DNA from: an uncultured Verrucomicrobia subdivision 3 bacterium
GTDB taxonomy: Bacteria; Verrucomicrobiota; Verrucomicrobiia; Limisphaerales; UBA11358
Length of the DNA: 37,369 bases
Assembly (NCBI GenBank): GCA_903888765.1
Contig: CAISVF010000266.1
Span: 1-37,369 of the forward strand
Direction of reading: 5' to 3'
Position numbers and translations under genes: made by a program. Positions 25,508 to 35,013 of this stretch are shown one piece after another (position 1 is the first letter of the stretch; each line of letters opens with the position of its first letter). The notes beneath the pieces are model-generated. The model saw nothing but the letters and a program-made list of their open reading frames with translations, was not told the DNA's origin and did not search any database.

Positions 25508-28033
25508 ATGAGCGATGAAGCCATGAGCAATTTTACCCCGCGCGCCCAGCAGGTGCTGGCGCTCGCACGCAAGGAAGCAGACCGCTTGAACCATAATTTC
25601 CTCGGCACCGAGCATCTGCTGCTTGGCCTGATCAAATTAGGTCAGGGGGTAGCCGTGAATGTTTTGCAGAAAATGCACCTCGACCTCGAAACGGTACGCA
25701 TGGAGGTCGAGAAACAAGTCGGCACCGGGCCCGACCAGAAGCAAGCCGGCAATATTCCCTATACACCGCGGGTGAAGAAAGTCATCGCGCTCGCGCAGAA
25801 AGAGGCAAAAAACCTCAATCACACCTACGTGGGCACCGAACATTTATTGCTCGGGCTCCTGCGGGAGGGGGACGGGGTGGCGGCCAAAGTACTGCGTGCC
25901 CTGGATGTGGACATTGAGGAAGCACGGCAACGGGTTTTGATGGAGTTGGATCCTAATTTTTCCGGTCAGCCGCAACCGGGCGAGGACGTGCCGCCGGGCG
26001 AGCCAGCCGAAAAAGTTCCGCCGGGCGGTGCGCCGGAAAAAAAAGGCGAGGTCAAAACCCCCGCCTTAAGGGCTTACGGCCGGGATTTGACAGAAATTGC
26101 GCGCAAAGGGGACATGGATCCGGTGATCGGGCGCAAGAATGAGATTGAACGGGTCATTCAGATCCTTTGCCGCCGCACAAAAAACAATCCCGTGCTGCTA
26201 GGCGAAGCGGGCGTAGGCAAAACCGCCATTGTGGAAGGGCTGGCGCAGGAAATTGTCAAAGGCAATGTGCCGGAAATTTTGCTCAGCAAGCGCGTCATCA
26301 CGCTGGATCTGGCATTAATGGTGGCGGGCACGAAGTATCGCGGCCAGTTTGAGGAGCGCATCAAAGCGGTCATGGACGAAATCCGCCGCGCCAAGAATGT
26401 GATTCTCTTCATTGATGAACTGCACACGATCGTGGGAGCGGGCTCCGCCGAAGGCACCATGGATGCCAGCAATATCATCAAGCCCGCACTTTCGCGCGGC
26501 GAGATGCAATGCGTAGGTGCGACCACCCTGAACGAATACCGCAAATACATCGAAAAGGACGCTGCGCTGGAACGCCGTTTCCAATCCGTTAAAGTCGAAG
26601 CCCCCTCGATTGAGGACGCCATTGAGATTTTAAAAGGACTGCGCCGAAAATACGAGGATCATCACAAGGCAGAGTTTACCGACCCGGCAGTAGAGGCGGC
26701 GGTAAAATTATCCGACCGATATATCACCGACCGGTTTCTGCCGGACAAGGCGATTGATGTTTTGGACGAAGCCGGCTCCCGCGCCCGCATCACAACGATG
26801 ACGCGGCCGCCCGAAATCAAAGCCATAGAGGCCGAGATTGAAGAGATCAAAGCCAAAAAGGAAGGTGCCATTAAAAACCAGGATTTTGAGGGCGCGGCCA
26901 AAATGCGCGACCAGGAAAAACAAGCGAAGGAAAAGCTGGAAAATTTGCTCAAGGAATGGAGAACCCGCGGGGAGGAAAACCGCATCGTGGTGGGCGAAGA
27001 GGAAATATTACAGGTCGTTTCCAAGTGGACCGGCATTCCGCTCCAGCGCATGGGGCAGGGCGAGATGCAACGCCTGCTCACTGTCGAAGTGGAGATGGAA
27101 AAAGTGGTTGTTGGCCAGCGCGAAGCGGTTTCCGCCCTGTGCAAGGCCCTGCGTCGTTCGCGCGCGGACCTCAAGGATCCCCGCCGGCCGATCGGCACCT
27201 TTTTGCTGCTCGGCCCGACGGGAGTGGGCAAGACGCTGCTCGCCAAGACACTCGCGGAACAGATGTTTGGCGACGCGAAATCGCTCATCCAACTGGACAT
27301 GAGCGAATACATGGAGAAGTTTAACGTATCGCGTCTGGTGGGTTCGCCGCCCGGCTACGTGGGGTATGAAGAAGGGGGGCAACTCACAGAAAAGGTGCGC
27401 CGGAATCCCTATTCGGTTGTGCTGTTTGACGAAATTGAAAAGGCGCATCCGGACGTCTGGAACATGTTACTGCAAATCCTGGAGGAAGGGAAACTCACCG
27501 ACAGCATGGGCCGGATTGTGAATTTCCGGAACACGATTATTCTGATGACCTCCAACGTTGGTTCGGACACGCTTAAGAAAGCGTCCACCCTCGGCTTTGC
27601 GCCCATCACCGATGAGGGCAGCTATGAGAAAGCCCGCGAACGCGTGCTGGAGGAAGCCAAAAAAACTTTCCGTCCGGAATTTTTAAACCGGCTCGACGAC
27701 CTCATCGTATTCCGGTCGTTCACCAAGGCCGACCTCATCCAGATTTTGAGTCTGGAAGTGGAAAAGGTCTTGGAACGGCTGCGGAAAAAGAATCTCCGTT
27801 TGCAGCTCGATGATCAAGCCAAAGACCTGCTGGTGGAAAAAGGCTACGACCCGCAATACGGTGCGCGGCCAATGCGCCGGGCGGTGGAAAAATATTTTGA
27901 AGACCCGCTGGCCGAGGAAATTCTCAAGGGGGCACTGCACGAGGGGGAGCTGATTCTGGTCACTGCCGACAAGGATAAGCTCCTGTTCAACCAGAAAGCC
28001 GCCACTGAAGGAGCTACGGCAGCTTCGACCTAG
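25508..28033 (+). CDS. clpC: ATP-dependent Clp protease ATP-binding subunit ClpC
   Basis: This 841-residue AAA+ unfoldase acts with ClpP and adaptors. The two N-terminal repeats start [22 protein letters not shown] and [22 protein letters not shown]. The first AAA domain has Walker A GEAGVGKT near 233, and the second has GPTGVGKT near 569. The middle region has a UVR-like [19 protein letters not shown] motif, which marks ClpC and not ClpB. An in-frame ATG at 25523 is an alternative start. A hairpin lies 42 bases downstream of the stop. The 189-base gap to lpxC holds the promoters for both divergent units, but I see no strong consensus boxes. Confidence 0.95.
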   Translation: MSDEAMSNFTPRAQQVLALARKEADRLNHNFLGTEHLLLGLIKLGQGVAVNVLQKMHLDLETVRMEVEKQVGTGPDQKQAGNIPYTPRVKKVIALAQKEAKNLNHTYVGTEHLLLGLLREGDGVAAKVLRALDVDIEEARQRVLMELDPNFSGQPQPGEDVPPGEPAEKVPPGGAPEKKGEVKTPALRAYGRDLTEIARKGDMDPVIGRKNEIERVIQILCRRTKNNPVLLGEAGVGKTAIVEGLAQEIVKGNVPEILLSKRVITLDLALMVAGTKYRGQFEERIKAVMDEIRRAKNVILFIDELHTIVGAGSAEGTMDASNIIKPALSRGEMQCVGATTLNEYRKYIEKDAALERRFQSVKVEAPSIEDAIEILKGLRRKYEDHHKAEFTDPAVEAAVKLSDRYITDRFLPDKAIDVLDEAGSRARITTMTRPPEIKAIEAEIEEIKAKKEGAIKNQDFEGAAKMRDQEKQAKEKLENLLKEWRTRGEENRIVVGEEEILQVVSKWTGIPLQRMGQGEMQRLLTVEVEMEKVVVGQREAVSALCKALRRSRADLKDPRRPIGTFLLLGPTGVGKTLLAKTLAEQMFGDAKSLIQLDMSEYMEKFNVSRLVGSPPGYVGYEEGGQLTEKVRRNPYSVVLFDEIEKAHPDVWNMLLQILEEGKLTDSMGRIVNFRNTIILMTSNVGSDTLKKASTLGFAPITDEGSYEKARERVLEEAKKTFRPEFLNRLDDLIVFRSFTKADLIQILSLEVEKVLERLRKKNLRLQLDDQAKDLLVEKGYDPQYGARPMRRAVEKYFEDPLAEEILKGALHEGELILVTADKDKLLFNQKAATEGATAAST

Positions 28034-28072
28034 CGAATCCGGCGGCAAGCAAGTGGGGGAGGCAAAGAAAAA

Positions 28073-28098
28073 TGGCGGCACTCGTTAGAGTGCCGCTA
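28073..28098. repeat. Perfect-stem REP-like hairpin downstream of clpC
   Basis: GCGGCACTC (28075-28083) and GAGTGCCGC (28088-28096) form a perfect 9-bp stem around GTTA, and G-T and T-A pairs extend it to 28073-28098. On the plus strand no T-run follows. On the minus strand ATTTTTCTTT follows, so as a terminator it points the wrong way for clpC. Its GCGGC...GCCGC core resembles the hairpin near the RAYT gene, so a dispersed REP-type element is possible. Confidence 0.5.
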
Positions 28099-28251
28099 AG
28101 GTGTGGTAACGGCGAAGAGACTTCCCGATTCATGGCGATATCCGGCCTCTTATCCAGCCCCGCCGGTCATCTCCATGGGGTGCCCGCAGGCGGGTAGAAA
28201 TAATTTGCTGAACGTTTCCCGCAACGGCACTATCCAAGGAACGATCGATTC

Positions 28252-29631
28252 ATGCGCCAAGTCATAAAAATTTTTCTGTTAGCGCTGCTGCTCAACGGCG
28301 TGATTGCGGCCGCAGCGAGCACGGCGACCAACGGCCTGGTCTGGCGGACGACGGTTGACCGGGTCACCGCCGACATTCATGGCGAGGCGCTCTGGCCTTT
28401 GCTGGAGGATATTGCGCATCAGACGGGCTGGCATATCTTTGTGGAGCCGGAAGCAAACCGCAAAACCGACGTCAAGTTTTCCGATCTGCCAGCCAGCGAG
28501 GCGCTGAAAAAATTGCTGGGCGACCTTAATTTTGCCTATGTGCCGAAGACCAACGAAGCTGATCAGCTATATGTTTTCATGACTTCCATCAACCATGCCA
28601 CGCAGCGAGTCCCGGGCGCGACGGCGGCAAAACCGGTGTTGCGCAAGCATTTGCCAAACGAGTTGCTGCTCAAGGTCAAGCCCGGCACGGATATTGAAGC
28701 GCTGGCCAAATCGCTGGGAGCCAAGATCATTGGCCGGGACGACAAGTCAGGGATTTATCGATTGCAGTTTGCCGATGTCGCGGCGACCGATGCCGCACTG
28801 GGACAGTTAAAAACCAATCCTGACGTCGAGGCGGTCGAATATAATTACCTGCTGGATCCGCCGGTGGCGGCGCAAAAAATTGACGGGGCACCGGGGTCCG
28901 CTCCCGTAGCGCTCACCCTCGATGCCGCAACCGCCAACGATCCCTGCCATCCCGTAGTGGGCCTGATTGACACGCCGATGCAATCGCTCGGCAGCCAGCT
29001 GGATCCATTCATCCTGAAACCCATTTCCGTGACCGGCGACACCGCCGTGCCCGCCACCGCCACGGGCCCCACGCACGCCACCTCGATGGCGGAAACCATT
29101 CTGCGCGCGGTTTCGCAGCAAAGCAGCAGCAGTGCGGTGAGGATTTTGCCGGTGGATGTATATGGCAACAGCGAGACAGCGACGACCTGGAACGTGGCCC
29201 TGGGCGTGAAAGCGGCGGTGGATGGGGGCGCGACCGTGCTGAACATGAGCCTGGGAGGCTCCACCGATAGTTCGATTCTCAACGGGATTATCCAACAAGC
29301 CCAAGCCAAAGGGGTCTTGATTTTTGCGGCAGCGGGCAATCAGCCGGTGGATACGCAAACGTTTCCGGCGGCTCTTCCGGGAGTAATTGCCGTGGCTGCC
29401 ACGCAGGGGTCACAGCTGGCACCGTATTCCAATTTCGGCAGTTTTATCTCAATGGCACTGCCCGGTGCGAGTGTGGTCTATCTTGGGAACCAGGCGTATG
29501 TCGTGCAGGGAACCTCGCCCGCCACCGCCTATGCCAGCGGCATAGCTGCGGGCTACAAAGGCATCAACTGCGCCCCTTGGTCGCAGATTCAGACAATGAT
29601 GCAACAGAAGTTTCCCGTACCGAAAAACTAA
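28252..29631 (+). CDS. Secreted subtilisin-like (S8) protease with STN-like N-terminal domain
   Basis: The 459-residue exported protein combines three modules. A signal peptide covers about 1-23. A STN-like domain (secretin/TonB short N-terminal fold, about 35-110) has ALWPLLEDIAHQTGWHIFVEP and LPASEALKKLLGDLNFAYV. A subtilase-propeptide-like domain (about 134-203) has NELLLKVKPGTDIEALAKSL and VEAVEYNYLLDPP. The peptidase follows with D240 (GLIDTP), H275 (PTHATSMAE), N363 (AAAGN) and S422 (GTSPATAYASG). All triad residues are present, though DTP replaces the usual DTG and HAT the usual HGT. It is a stand-alone gene, with its start 218 bases after clpC. Confidence 0.85.
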   Translation: MRQVIKIFLLALLLNGVIAAAASTATNGLVWRTTVDRVTADIHGEALWPLLEDIAHQTGWHIFVEPEANRKTDVKFSDLPASEALKKLLGDLNFAYVPKTNEADQLYVFMTSINHATQRVPGATAAKPVLRKHLPNELLLKVKPGTDIEALAKSLGAKIIGRDDKSGIYRLQFADVAATDAALGQLKTNPDVEAVEYNYLLDPPVAAQKIDGAPGSAPVALTLDAATANDPCHPVVGLIDTPMQSLGSQLDPFILKPISVTGDTAVPATATGPTHATSMAETILRAVSQQSSSSAVRILPVDVYGNSETATTWNVALGVKAAVDGGATVLNMSLGGSTDSSILNGIIQQAQAKGVLIFAAAGNQPVDTQTFPAALPGVIAVAATQGSQLAPYSNFGSFISMALPGASVVYLGNQAYVVQGTSPATAYASGIAAGYKGINCAPWSQIQTMMQQKFPVPKN

Positions 29632-29684
29632 CCAGCCAAAGCCGGCAGGAGCTGACACGCCCGGAATCGTCAAGAGCCCGGCTT

Positions 29685-29840
29685 TCAGTGCGACAGGCAG
29701 CCGTATTTGATGAAAGTTCCGAGGAACACCAGCAATGCGGCAGCCAATAACAACGGCTGACCGTGCAACATCAGCAGCACGCCCCAACTGATGAAAAACG
29801 CGAATGCCAGAAACACCAAAATGGCCAGAACAAATTTCAT
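29685..29840 (-). CDS. Small membrane protein with two predicted helices (51 residues)
   Basis: The minus-strand frame runs from ATG at 29840 to TGA at 29685-29687. An in-frame ATG at 29849 would add three residues. It codes for 51 residues: FVLAILVFLAFAFFISWGVLLML is one hydrophobic stretch, then HGQP, then LLLAAALLVFLGTFIKYG, and it ends CLSH. The two hydrophobic stretches are joined by a short polar turn, so it is a hairpin membrane protein with no recognised family. A longer plus-strand frame overlapping this gap is only an upstream extension of the lactonase reading frame and has no independent support. It is likely real, given its clear membrane-protein composition, but unproven. Confidence 0.55.
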   Translation of the reverse strand: MKFVLAILVFLAFAFFISWGVLLMLHGQPLLLAAALLVFLGTFIKYGCLSH

Positions 29841-29936
29841 GCGGGGCATTGTAGCGTTTTCGCTTCATGGTGCAAGCGCCACCCTGCCATCCGATTCTTT
29901 TTGCGTGTCCATCGCCCGCAGCCCATCATCGGCGGC

Positions 29937-31064
29937 ATGAAATGGATTCTCTTGCTCGCGTTACTCGCCGGAGTTGCCGCATCTGCGGGGCCGTTGCGTT
30001 TTTTCCTGGGCACGTATACCGATAAAGGTTTGAGTCACGGAATCTACACCGGCACCCTCGACGCCGATACGGGGGTATTAAGCCCGCTCGAACTCGCCGC
30101 CGCCGCGCCTAGCCCGAACTATCTGGCACTGTCTCCGGACGGCAGGTTTCTCTACGCCAACACGGCGACCAATGGCGGATGCGTTACGGCATTTAGGGTG
30201 GAAGCCAAGGGGCGGTTGACCCGGCTAAATGATTTACCCTCGGGCAACGGCGGCTGCCATGTCTCGGTAGATGCGACCGGACGCAACGTGTTTGTGGCTA
30301 ATTACAGTGGCGGCAGCGTGGCCAGTTTCCGCACGCGGGAAGATGGTTCGTTGGAAAAAAGAGTCGCTTTTCTGCCCCAGCAGGGGTCCGGGCCAAATCC
30401 GCAGCGCCAGACCAAACCGTATTTACACTCAGCCTATGCAGGTCCCGGAAATACCAGAGTTTATACGTGTGATCTGGGCACGGATTCCATCTGGACATTT
30501 GATCTTAACGCCGCCACTGGCGATTTGACTCCGGCAGTTCCACCCGCTGCGAAGGTTCCACCGGGGAGCGGACCACGCCATCTGGCCTGGCATCCGAACG
30601 GCAGATTTGCCTACGTCAACGGAGAGATGGGGCTGAATGTCACCGCGTTTCGGGTGGATGAAAAATCCGGCCAGCTTTCGGCCATGCTGCCAGACCAGCC
30701 CACTTTAACGCCCGGGACAGATACCGAAGGATTTACCACGGCGGAAATCTTCTGTCATCCATCCGGCCGGTGGCTTTACGTTTCCAACCGTGACGTCAGC
30801 GGGCGCGGACGCGACAGCCTGACGGTGTTTGCCATCCGCGCGGACGGACGACTTACCTGGCAGCAGGAATTTCCAGTGCCGGTAAAAGTCCCGCGCGGTT
30901 TCGGCCTGGATCCCAGCGGACGCTGGCTGATCTGCGCCGGCCAGCAGGACAACCAGATCACGGTCCTCAAAATAGATCAACGTAATGGCAACCTTACGGC
31001 CATCGGCCAAACCGCCACGGTGGGAGCCCCGGTATGTGTCCTGTTTTCAAATAACGGTTTCTGA
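29937..31064 (+). CDS. Exported lactonase-family protein (6-phosphogluconolactonase-like beta-propeller)
   Basis: The 375-residue product has a signal peptide (MKWILLLALLAGVAASAG) and a seven-bladed propeller of the lactonase family: FFLGTYTDKGLSHGIYTGTLD, then NYLALSPDGRFLYANT, VFVANYSGGSVASF, PRHLAWHPNGRFAYVNGE and SGRWLYVSNRD are repeated blades. The ATG at 29937 is used because it starts the signal peptide; the same frame is open further upstream (from 29763) but without support. The family includes cytosolic 6-phosphogluconolactonase, yet an exported member probably acts on other lactones or sugars. No operon partner is visible. Confidence 0.85.
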   Translation: MKWILLLALLAGVAASAGPLRFFLGTYTDKGLSHGIYTGTLDADTGVLSPLELAAAAPSPNYLALSPDGRFLYANTATNGGCVTAFRVEAKGRLTRLNDLPSGNGGCHVSVDATGRNVFVANYSGGSVASFRTREDGSLEKRVAFLPQQGSGPNPQRQTKPYLHSAYAGPGNTRVYTCDLGTDSIWTFDLNAATGDLTPAVPPAAKVPPGSGPRHLAWHPNGRFAYVNGEMGLNVTAFRVDEKSGQLSAMLPDQPTLTPGTDTEGFTTAEIFCHPSGRWLYVSNRDVSGRGRDSLTVFAIRADGRLTWQQEFPVPVKVPRGFGLDPSGRWLICAGQQDNQITVLKIDQRNGNLTAIGQTATVGAPVCVLFSNNGF

Positions 31065-31192
31065 CCCGCATTGTTTTGCAGTACGCCACCACCCATTCGA
31101 TGACCTGGGCTGTGCCGCATGATGGCGCTGTAACTCGCAGCATCATCAAACGTCGAGTGAAGCTGAGGCACCTGGCTTGAGGTATTGACTCC

Positions 31193-32245
31193 ATGACTGC
31201 AGCCGAATCATTTTCCAACCTTATCCAAGCCCCCTCGCCAGTGCTCGCGCTCGCGCCCATGCAGGATGTCACGACCTTGCAATTCATGCGCGTCGTGGCG
31301 CGCTATGGAGGACCGGATGTTTACTGGACGGAATATTTTCGCGTGCACGGCGAATCACGGCCGGAAAAGTGGATCCTGGACTCGATCACCCAAAACCCGA
31401 CCGGCAAGCCGGTCGTGGCGCAACTCATCGGCAGCGACATCCCTGCGCTTGTTCGCAATGCCAAGTTGCTGCAAAAATTTCCGATTGCCGCCATCGACCT
31501 GAACCTTGGCTGCCCCGCCCCCATCGTCTATCGCAAGTGCGCCGGCGGCGGATTGCTGCGGGAGCCCCAGAAAATCGATGCCATTCTCGGGGCGTTACGG
31601 GAGGCTGTGACTGTGCCGTTTACGGTGAAAACCCGCATCGGCTTCGCGTCGCCGGAAGAATTCGACACACTGCTGCCACTGTTTGCCAGACATTCGCTTG
31701 ATTTGCTGACTATCCATGCGCGCACCGTCGCGCAGATGTACCGTCCCGGGGTGCGCTACGACCTGATTGCTCACGCTGCGCGGGAACTGAAATACCCTGT
31801 GCTGTTGAACGGCAATGTATTCAGTGCGGGGCAGGCAAAAAAACTGCTCGCCGAAACCGGGGTGCGCGGCTTGATGATCGGACGCGGCGCGATTCGCAAC
31901 CCGTGGCTGTTCGACCAGATCCGTGCCGAGCTGCGCGGAGAAAAAAAACTGGTGCCGACCGGCCGTGATCTTTTGCATTATATTCACGAGCTGTGGGAAA
32001 ACGAAATTACTCCGAGCGTTCGCGAATCAGCCCAGGTGCAGCGCATGAAAAAATTTACCAATTTCATCGGTGACGGCATGACCGGCCCCTTTCTGCATGA
32101 TATTCGCCGGGCAAACACCAAGGCAGATTTCTGGCGCGTGTGCGAACAGGCGCTGGACCACACCGAACCCATGCCACTAGAACCGCTCGACCACGCTCAC
32201 AACTATCACGCCATTGAGCCGGCGGCACTTTCGCAAAGCCCATGA
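31193..32245 (+). CDS. tRNA-dihydrouridine synthase (Dus)
   Basis: This 350-residue FMN enzyme reduces uridines in tRNA. The N-terminal LALAPMQDVTTLQFMRV is the FMN barrel start. The catalytic cysteine C107 is in DLNLGCPAP, followed by RKCAGGGLL. HARTV and the flavin-phosphate GVRGLMIGRGAIRNPWLF are present, and the C-terminal helical domain ends with MKKFTNFIGDG. The subfamily (A, B or C) is not certain. Its stop overlaps the bioD start (ATGA), so the two are translationally coupled, although their pathways are unrelated. Confidence 0.93.
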   Translation: MTAAESFSNLIQAPSPVLALAPMQDVTTLQFMRVVARYGGPDVYWTEYFRVHGESRPEKWILDSITQNPTGKPVVAQLIGSDIPALVRNAKLLQKFPIAAIDLNLGCPAPIVYRKCAGGGLLREPQKIDAILGALREAVTVPFTVKTRIGFASPEEFDTLLPLFARHSLDLLTIHARTVAQMYRPGVRYDLIAHAARELKYPVLLNGNVFSAGQAKKLLAETGVRGLMIGRGAIRNPWLFDQIRAELRGEKKLVPTGRDLLHYIHELWENEITPSVRESAQVQRMKKFTNFIGDGMTGPFLHDIRRANTKADFWRVCEQALDHTEPMPLEPLDHAHNYHAIEPAALSQSP

Positions 32246-32925
32246 AGCGAACATTTTTCATCACCGGCACCGACACCGGCACCGGCAAAACTGTTTTGAC
32301 GGCGCTGCTGGCGCACTTTCTGCGGGAGGGCGGGAAAAATCCAGCCGCCTTCAAGCCGGTCTGCTCCGGTGGTCGCAGCGATGCGCTGGCGCTGCAGGCG
32401 GCACTGGGGGGAACACTGGCGCTAGACGAAATAAACCCATGGCATTTCCGGGCGGCGATTGCGCCATTGCTGGCGGCGCGGCGGGAAAAGAAAACCGTCA
32501 CCCTGACCACCGTGCTGGCGCATCTGCGGCAAGCCCAGCGACGATTTGAGGTGGTGCTGGTTGAAGGCGCAGGGGGTTTGCTGAGCCCCCTCGGAGAGGA
32601 TTTTGATTCGCGCGATCTGTTGATCGCCTTGCGAGCCGCCCCCATCATCGTGGCACCCAATCAGCTAGGGGCAGTAAACCATTTGTTGCTGACGCTGGCG
32701 GCGCTGCCAAAAACATTTCGCGATCGCGCGCAAATTGTTTTGATGACACCGGCAAAGCCGAATGCTGCGACCACTTCCAACGAGAAGTTGCTCGGAAATT
32801 ATTTTCAGGGCGACCAGATTTTCCGGCTGCCCTGGCTCGGCGAAAACATGGAATCCGGGGCGCTCTGGAAACAAATCCGCGTGCGCCGGGTACTGGCTCG
32901 CCTCATGGACGCTGCATTTTTATAA
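32242..32925 (+). CDS. bioD: Dethiobiotin synthetase BioD
   Basis: The 227-residue cytoplasmic enzyme closes the ureido ring of dethiobiotin in biotin synthesis, using ATP and CO2. The P-loop FFITGTDTGTGKTVLTALLA is diagnostic. The substrate-region FKPVCSGG and the VLVEGAGGLLSPL motif are present. Other biotin genes are not in the window, and it is joined to the dus gene by a 4-base overlap. The promoter for speA begins 10 bases after its stop. Confidence 0.94.
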   Translation: MKRTFFITGTDTGTGKTVLTALLAHFLREGGKNPAAFKPVCSGGRSDALALQAALGGTLALDEINPWHFRAAIAPLLAARREKKTVTLTTVLAHLRQAQRRFEVVLVEGAGGLLSPLGEDFDSRDLLIALRAAPIIVAPNQLGAVNHLLLTLAALPKTFRDRAQIVLMTPAKPNAATTSNEKLLGNYFQGDQIFRLPWLGENMESGALWKQIRVRRVLARLMDAAFL

Positions 32926-32934
32926 ATGTGCTGA

Positions 32935-32962
32935 TTGATTTCTGCGCGGGGCTTTTTATAGT
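32935..32962 (+). promoter_or_regulatory. Candidate sigma-70 promoter for speA
   Basis: TTGATT (32935-32940, four of six) and TATAGT (32957-32962, five of six) are spaced by 16 bases. Transcription would begin near 32969, about 15 bases before the speA ATG at 32984. It lies in the 58-base gap after bioD. Confidence 0.4.
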
Positions 32963-32983
32963 TCGCACATTGCAATTAATGCG

Positions 32984-34924
32984 ATGAACCATCCGAGTGA
33001 CGCTGCGCTGCCGTGGACCATAGATTCGGCCCGCGCGCTTTATAACATCCAGCGCTGGGGCGCGAAGTATTTTGACATCAACGATGCCGGTCGCGTCGTG
33101 GCGCATCCTTTGCAAGAAACAGGTGCTGCCGTGGACTTGACCGACGTGATTGAGGAGGCCAAGGCGCGGGGCCTGAAATTCCCCTTGCTCATCCGCTTTC
33201 AGGATATTTTGCGCCATCGCGTCGAGGCCATTAACAAGGCATTTCAAGGTTCGATCACCGAATTTAATTACCAGGGCCATTACCGCGGAGTGTTTCCCAT
33301 CAAGGTAAACCAGCTGCGCGAGGTGGTGGAAGAAATTCTTGACGCCGGCAAGCCGTATGATTTCGGACTGGAAGTCGGCAGCAAGCCAGAACTCTTCGCC
33401 GGCCTCGCGCTGCAGAGCCATCAAGGCTGTCTCATCATCTGCAACGGGTATAAGGACGCGGAGTTTATCCGCATGGCGCTGCTAGGCGTCAAGCTGGGCA
33501 AGAAGGTCATTCTCGTTGTCGAAAAGCTGGAGGAATTGCGCCAGATCATCGCCATCTCAAAAACATTTGGCGTGGAGCCGCTCGTTGGCATCCGGGCGCG
33601 GTTGCTAAGCAAGGGGGCTGGGCGCTGGGCCGAAAGCGGCGGGGAAAATGCCAAGTTCGGTCTGAGCACGGCGGAAATTCTCGCGGCGACGGAACTCCTC
33701 ACGACCGAGAAACTCGGCCACTGCCTCAAGCTGCTGCACTTCCACATCGGCTCGCAGGTGCCGGATATTTTGACGGTGAAAAAAGCCGTCCAAGAGGCAG
33801 CGCGATTTTACGCGAAGCTGCACAAAATGGGTTTTGCGATTGAGCATCTGGATGTGGGCGGCGGGTTGGGGGTGGACTACGACGGAAGCCGCACTGCGTT
33901 CGACAGCTCAACGAATTACACCTTGCAGGAGTATACTAACGATGTGGTCTATTACATTGCTGACGTTTGCAACGCCGAGAAGGTGCCACACCCCGATATC
34001 ATCAGCGAGAGCGGACGTGCCATTGTAGCGCATCATAGCGTGCTGCTGGTTGAAGTGTTTGGCACCATTGAAAAAATCCGGCCCGGCGAATTTTTGAAAT
34101 ACGGAGACACCGAGCATCCGCTGGTTCGCGAATTGCTGGACATCCGTAAAAATCTTACAAAGCTAAATAAACTAGAGGCCTACCACGATGCATTGGAGCG
34201 CCGGGATGACGCCCAGCAAATGTTCACGCTGGGCATGATGGATTTGCCGGACAAGGCGAAAATCGAGGATTTGTATTGGCAGATCAGCCGCGACACGGTG
34301 GAAAGCTTCAAGGGCCAACCCTATACGCCCGAGGAAATCCGCAAACTCGAAGATACTCTGGCCGACCAGTACTTGTGCAATTTCTCCGTGTTCCAGTCAT
34401 TGATCGATCACTGGGCGCTGGGACAATTGTTCCCGATCATGCCCGTTGCGCGGCTTAACGAACGCCCCACACGCGAAGCTACCCTGGTGGACATCACTTG
34501 TGATTCTGATGGACAGGTCAACAAGTTCATTGACCTGCGCGATGTGCGCGACACCCTGCCGCTGCATCCACTGGTCATCAATGGTGCGGGCCAGTTTGAG
34601 CCTTACTACCTGGGCTTTTTCCTGATGGGTGCCTATCAGGACATCATGGGGGATCTGCACAACCTCTTTGGCCGAGTCAATGAGGTGCATGTCTTTCTGG
34701 AACCTGACGAACCCGCCGGCTATTACATCGAAGAGATCATTGAAGGCGCAACTATTGTCGAGTCGCTGGCCGACGTGCAATATGATGAGCACGAACTCAA
34801 GCGCCGCATGAAGTCGCAGATGGATGAAGCCATCAAAACGGACCGCATGAAACCGAGCGAAGCCATGCGATTACTCGATGACTATGAACGCGGGCTGAAG
34901 GCCTACACTTATTTGAGTTTTTAG
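32984..34924 (+). CDS. speA: Biosynthetic arginine decarboxylase SpeA
   Basis: The 646-residue PLP enzyme converts arginine to agmatine for polyamine synthesis. It has the fold-III alanine-racemase-like barrel with K107 in GVFPIKVNQ as PLP lysine, FGLEVGSKPE, LHFHIGSQ, and DVGGGLGVDYDG. In the C-terminal half ISESGRAIVAHHSVL and WALGQLFPIMPVARLNE are present, together with the polyamine-specific inserts of the SpeA type. Its length is usual for SpeA. It is monocistronic, with a candidate promoter upstream. No speB agmatinase is in the window. Confidence 0.96.
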   Translation: MNHPSDAALPWTIDSARALYNIQRWGAKYFDINDAGRVVAHPLQETGAAVDLTDVIEEAKARGLKFPLLIRFQDILRHRVEAINKAFQGSITEFNYQGHYRGVFPIKVNQLREVVEEILDAGKPYDFGLEVGSKPELFAGLALQSHQGCLIICNGYKDAEFIRMALLGVKLGKKVILVVEKLEELRQIIAISKTFGVEPLVGIRARLLSKGAGRWAESGGENAKFGLSTAEILAATELLTTEKLGHCLKLLHFHIGSQVPDILTVKKAVQEAARFYAKLHKMGFAIEHLDVGGGLGVDYDGSRTAFDSSTNYTLQEYTNDVVYYIADVCNAEKVPHPDIISESGRAIVAHHSVLLVEVFGTIEKIRPGEFLKYGDTEHPLVRELLDIRKNLTKLNKLEAYHDALERRDDAQQMFTLGMMDLPDKAKIEDLYWQISRDTVESFKGQPYTPEEIRKLEDTLADQYLCNFSVFQSLIDHWALGQLFPIMPVARLNERPTREATLVDITCDSDGQVNKFIDLRDVRDTLPLHPLVINGAGQFEPYYLGFFLMGAYQDIMGDLHNLFGRVNEVHVFLEPDEPAGYYIEEIIEGATIVESLADVQYDEHELKRRMKSQMDEAIKTDRMKPSEAMRLLDDYERGLKAYTYLSF

Positions 34925-35013
34925 CATGAGGCAGCGTCAGGTTTCCATGGCCCGCCCGGACTGCCCGCCCGGATTTCATTCGACTTTCAAAAGGGGTTAT
35001 TCAATCTATCCGC

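Noticed and set aside
29763..29936. Upstream extension of the lactonase reading frame
   Set aside because: It would put 58 unlike residues before a clear signal peptide and overlaps the antisense membrane miniprotein.
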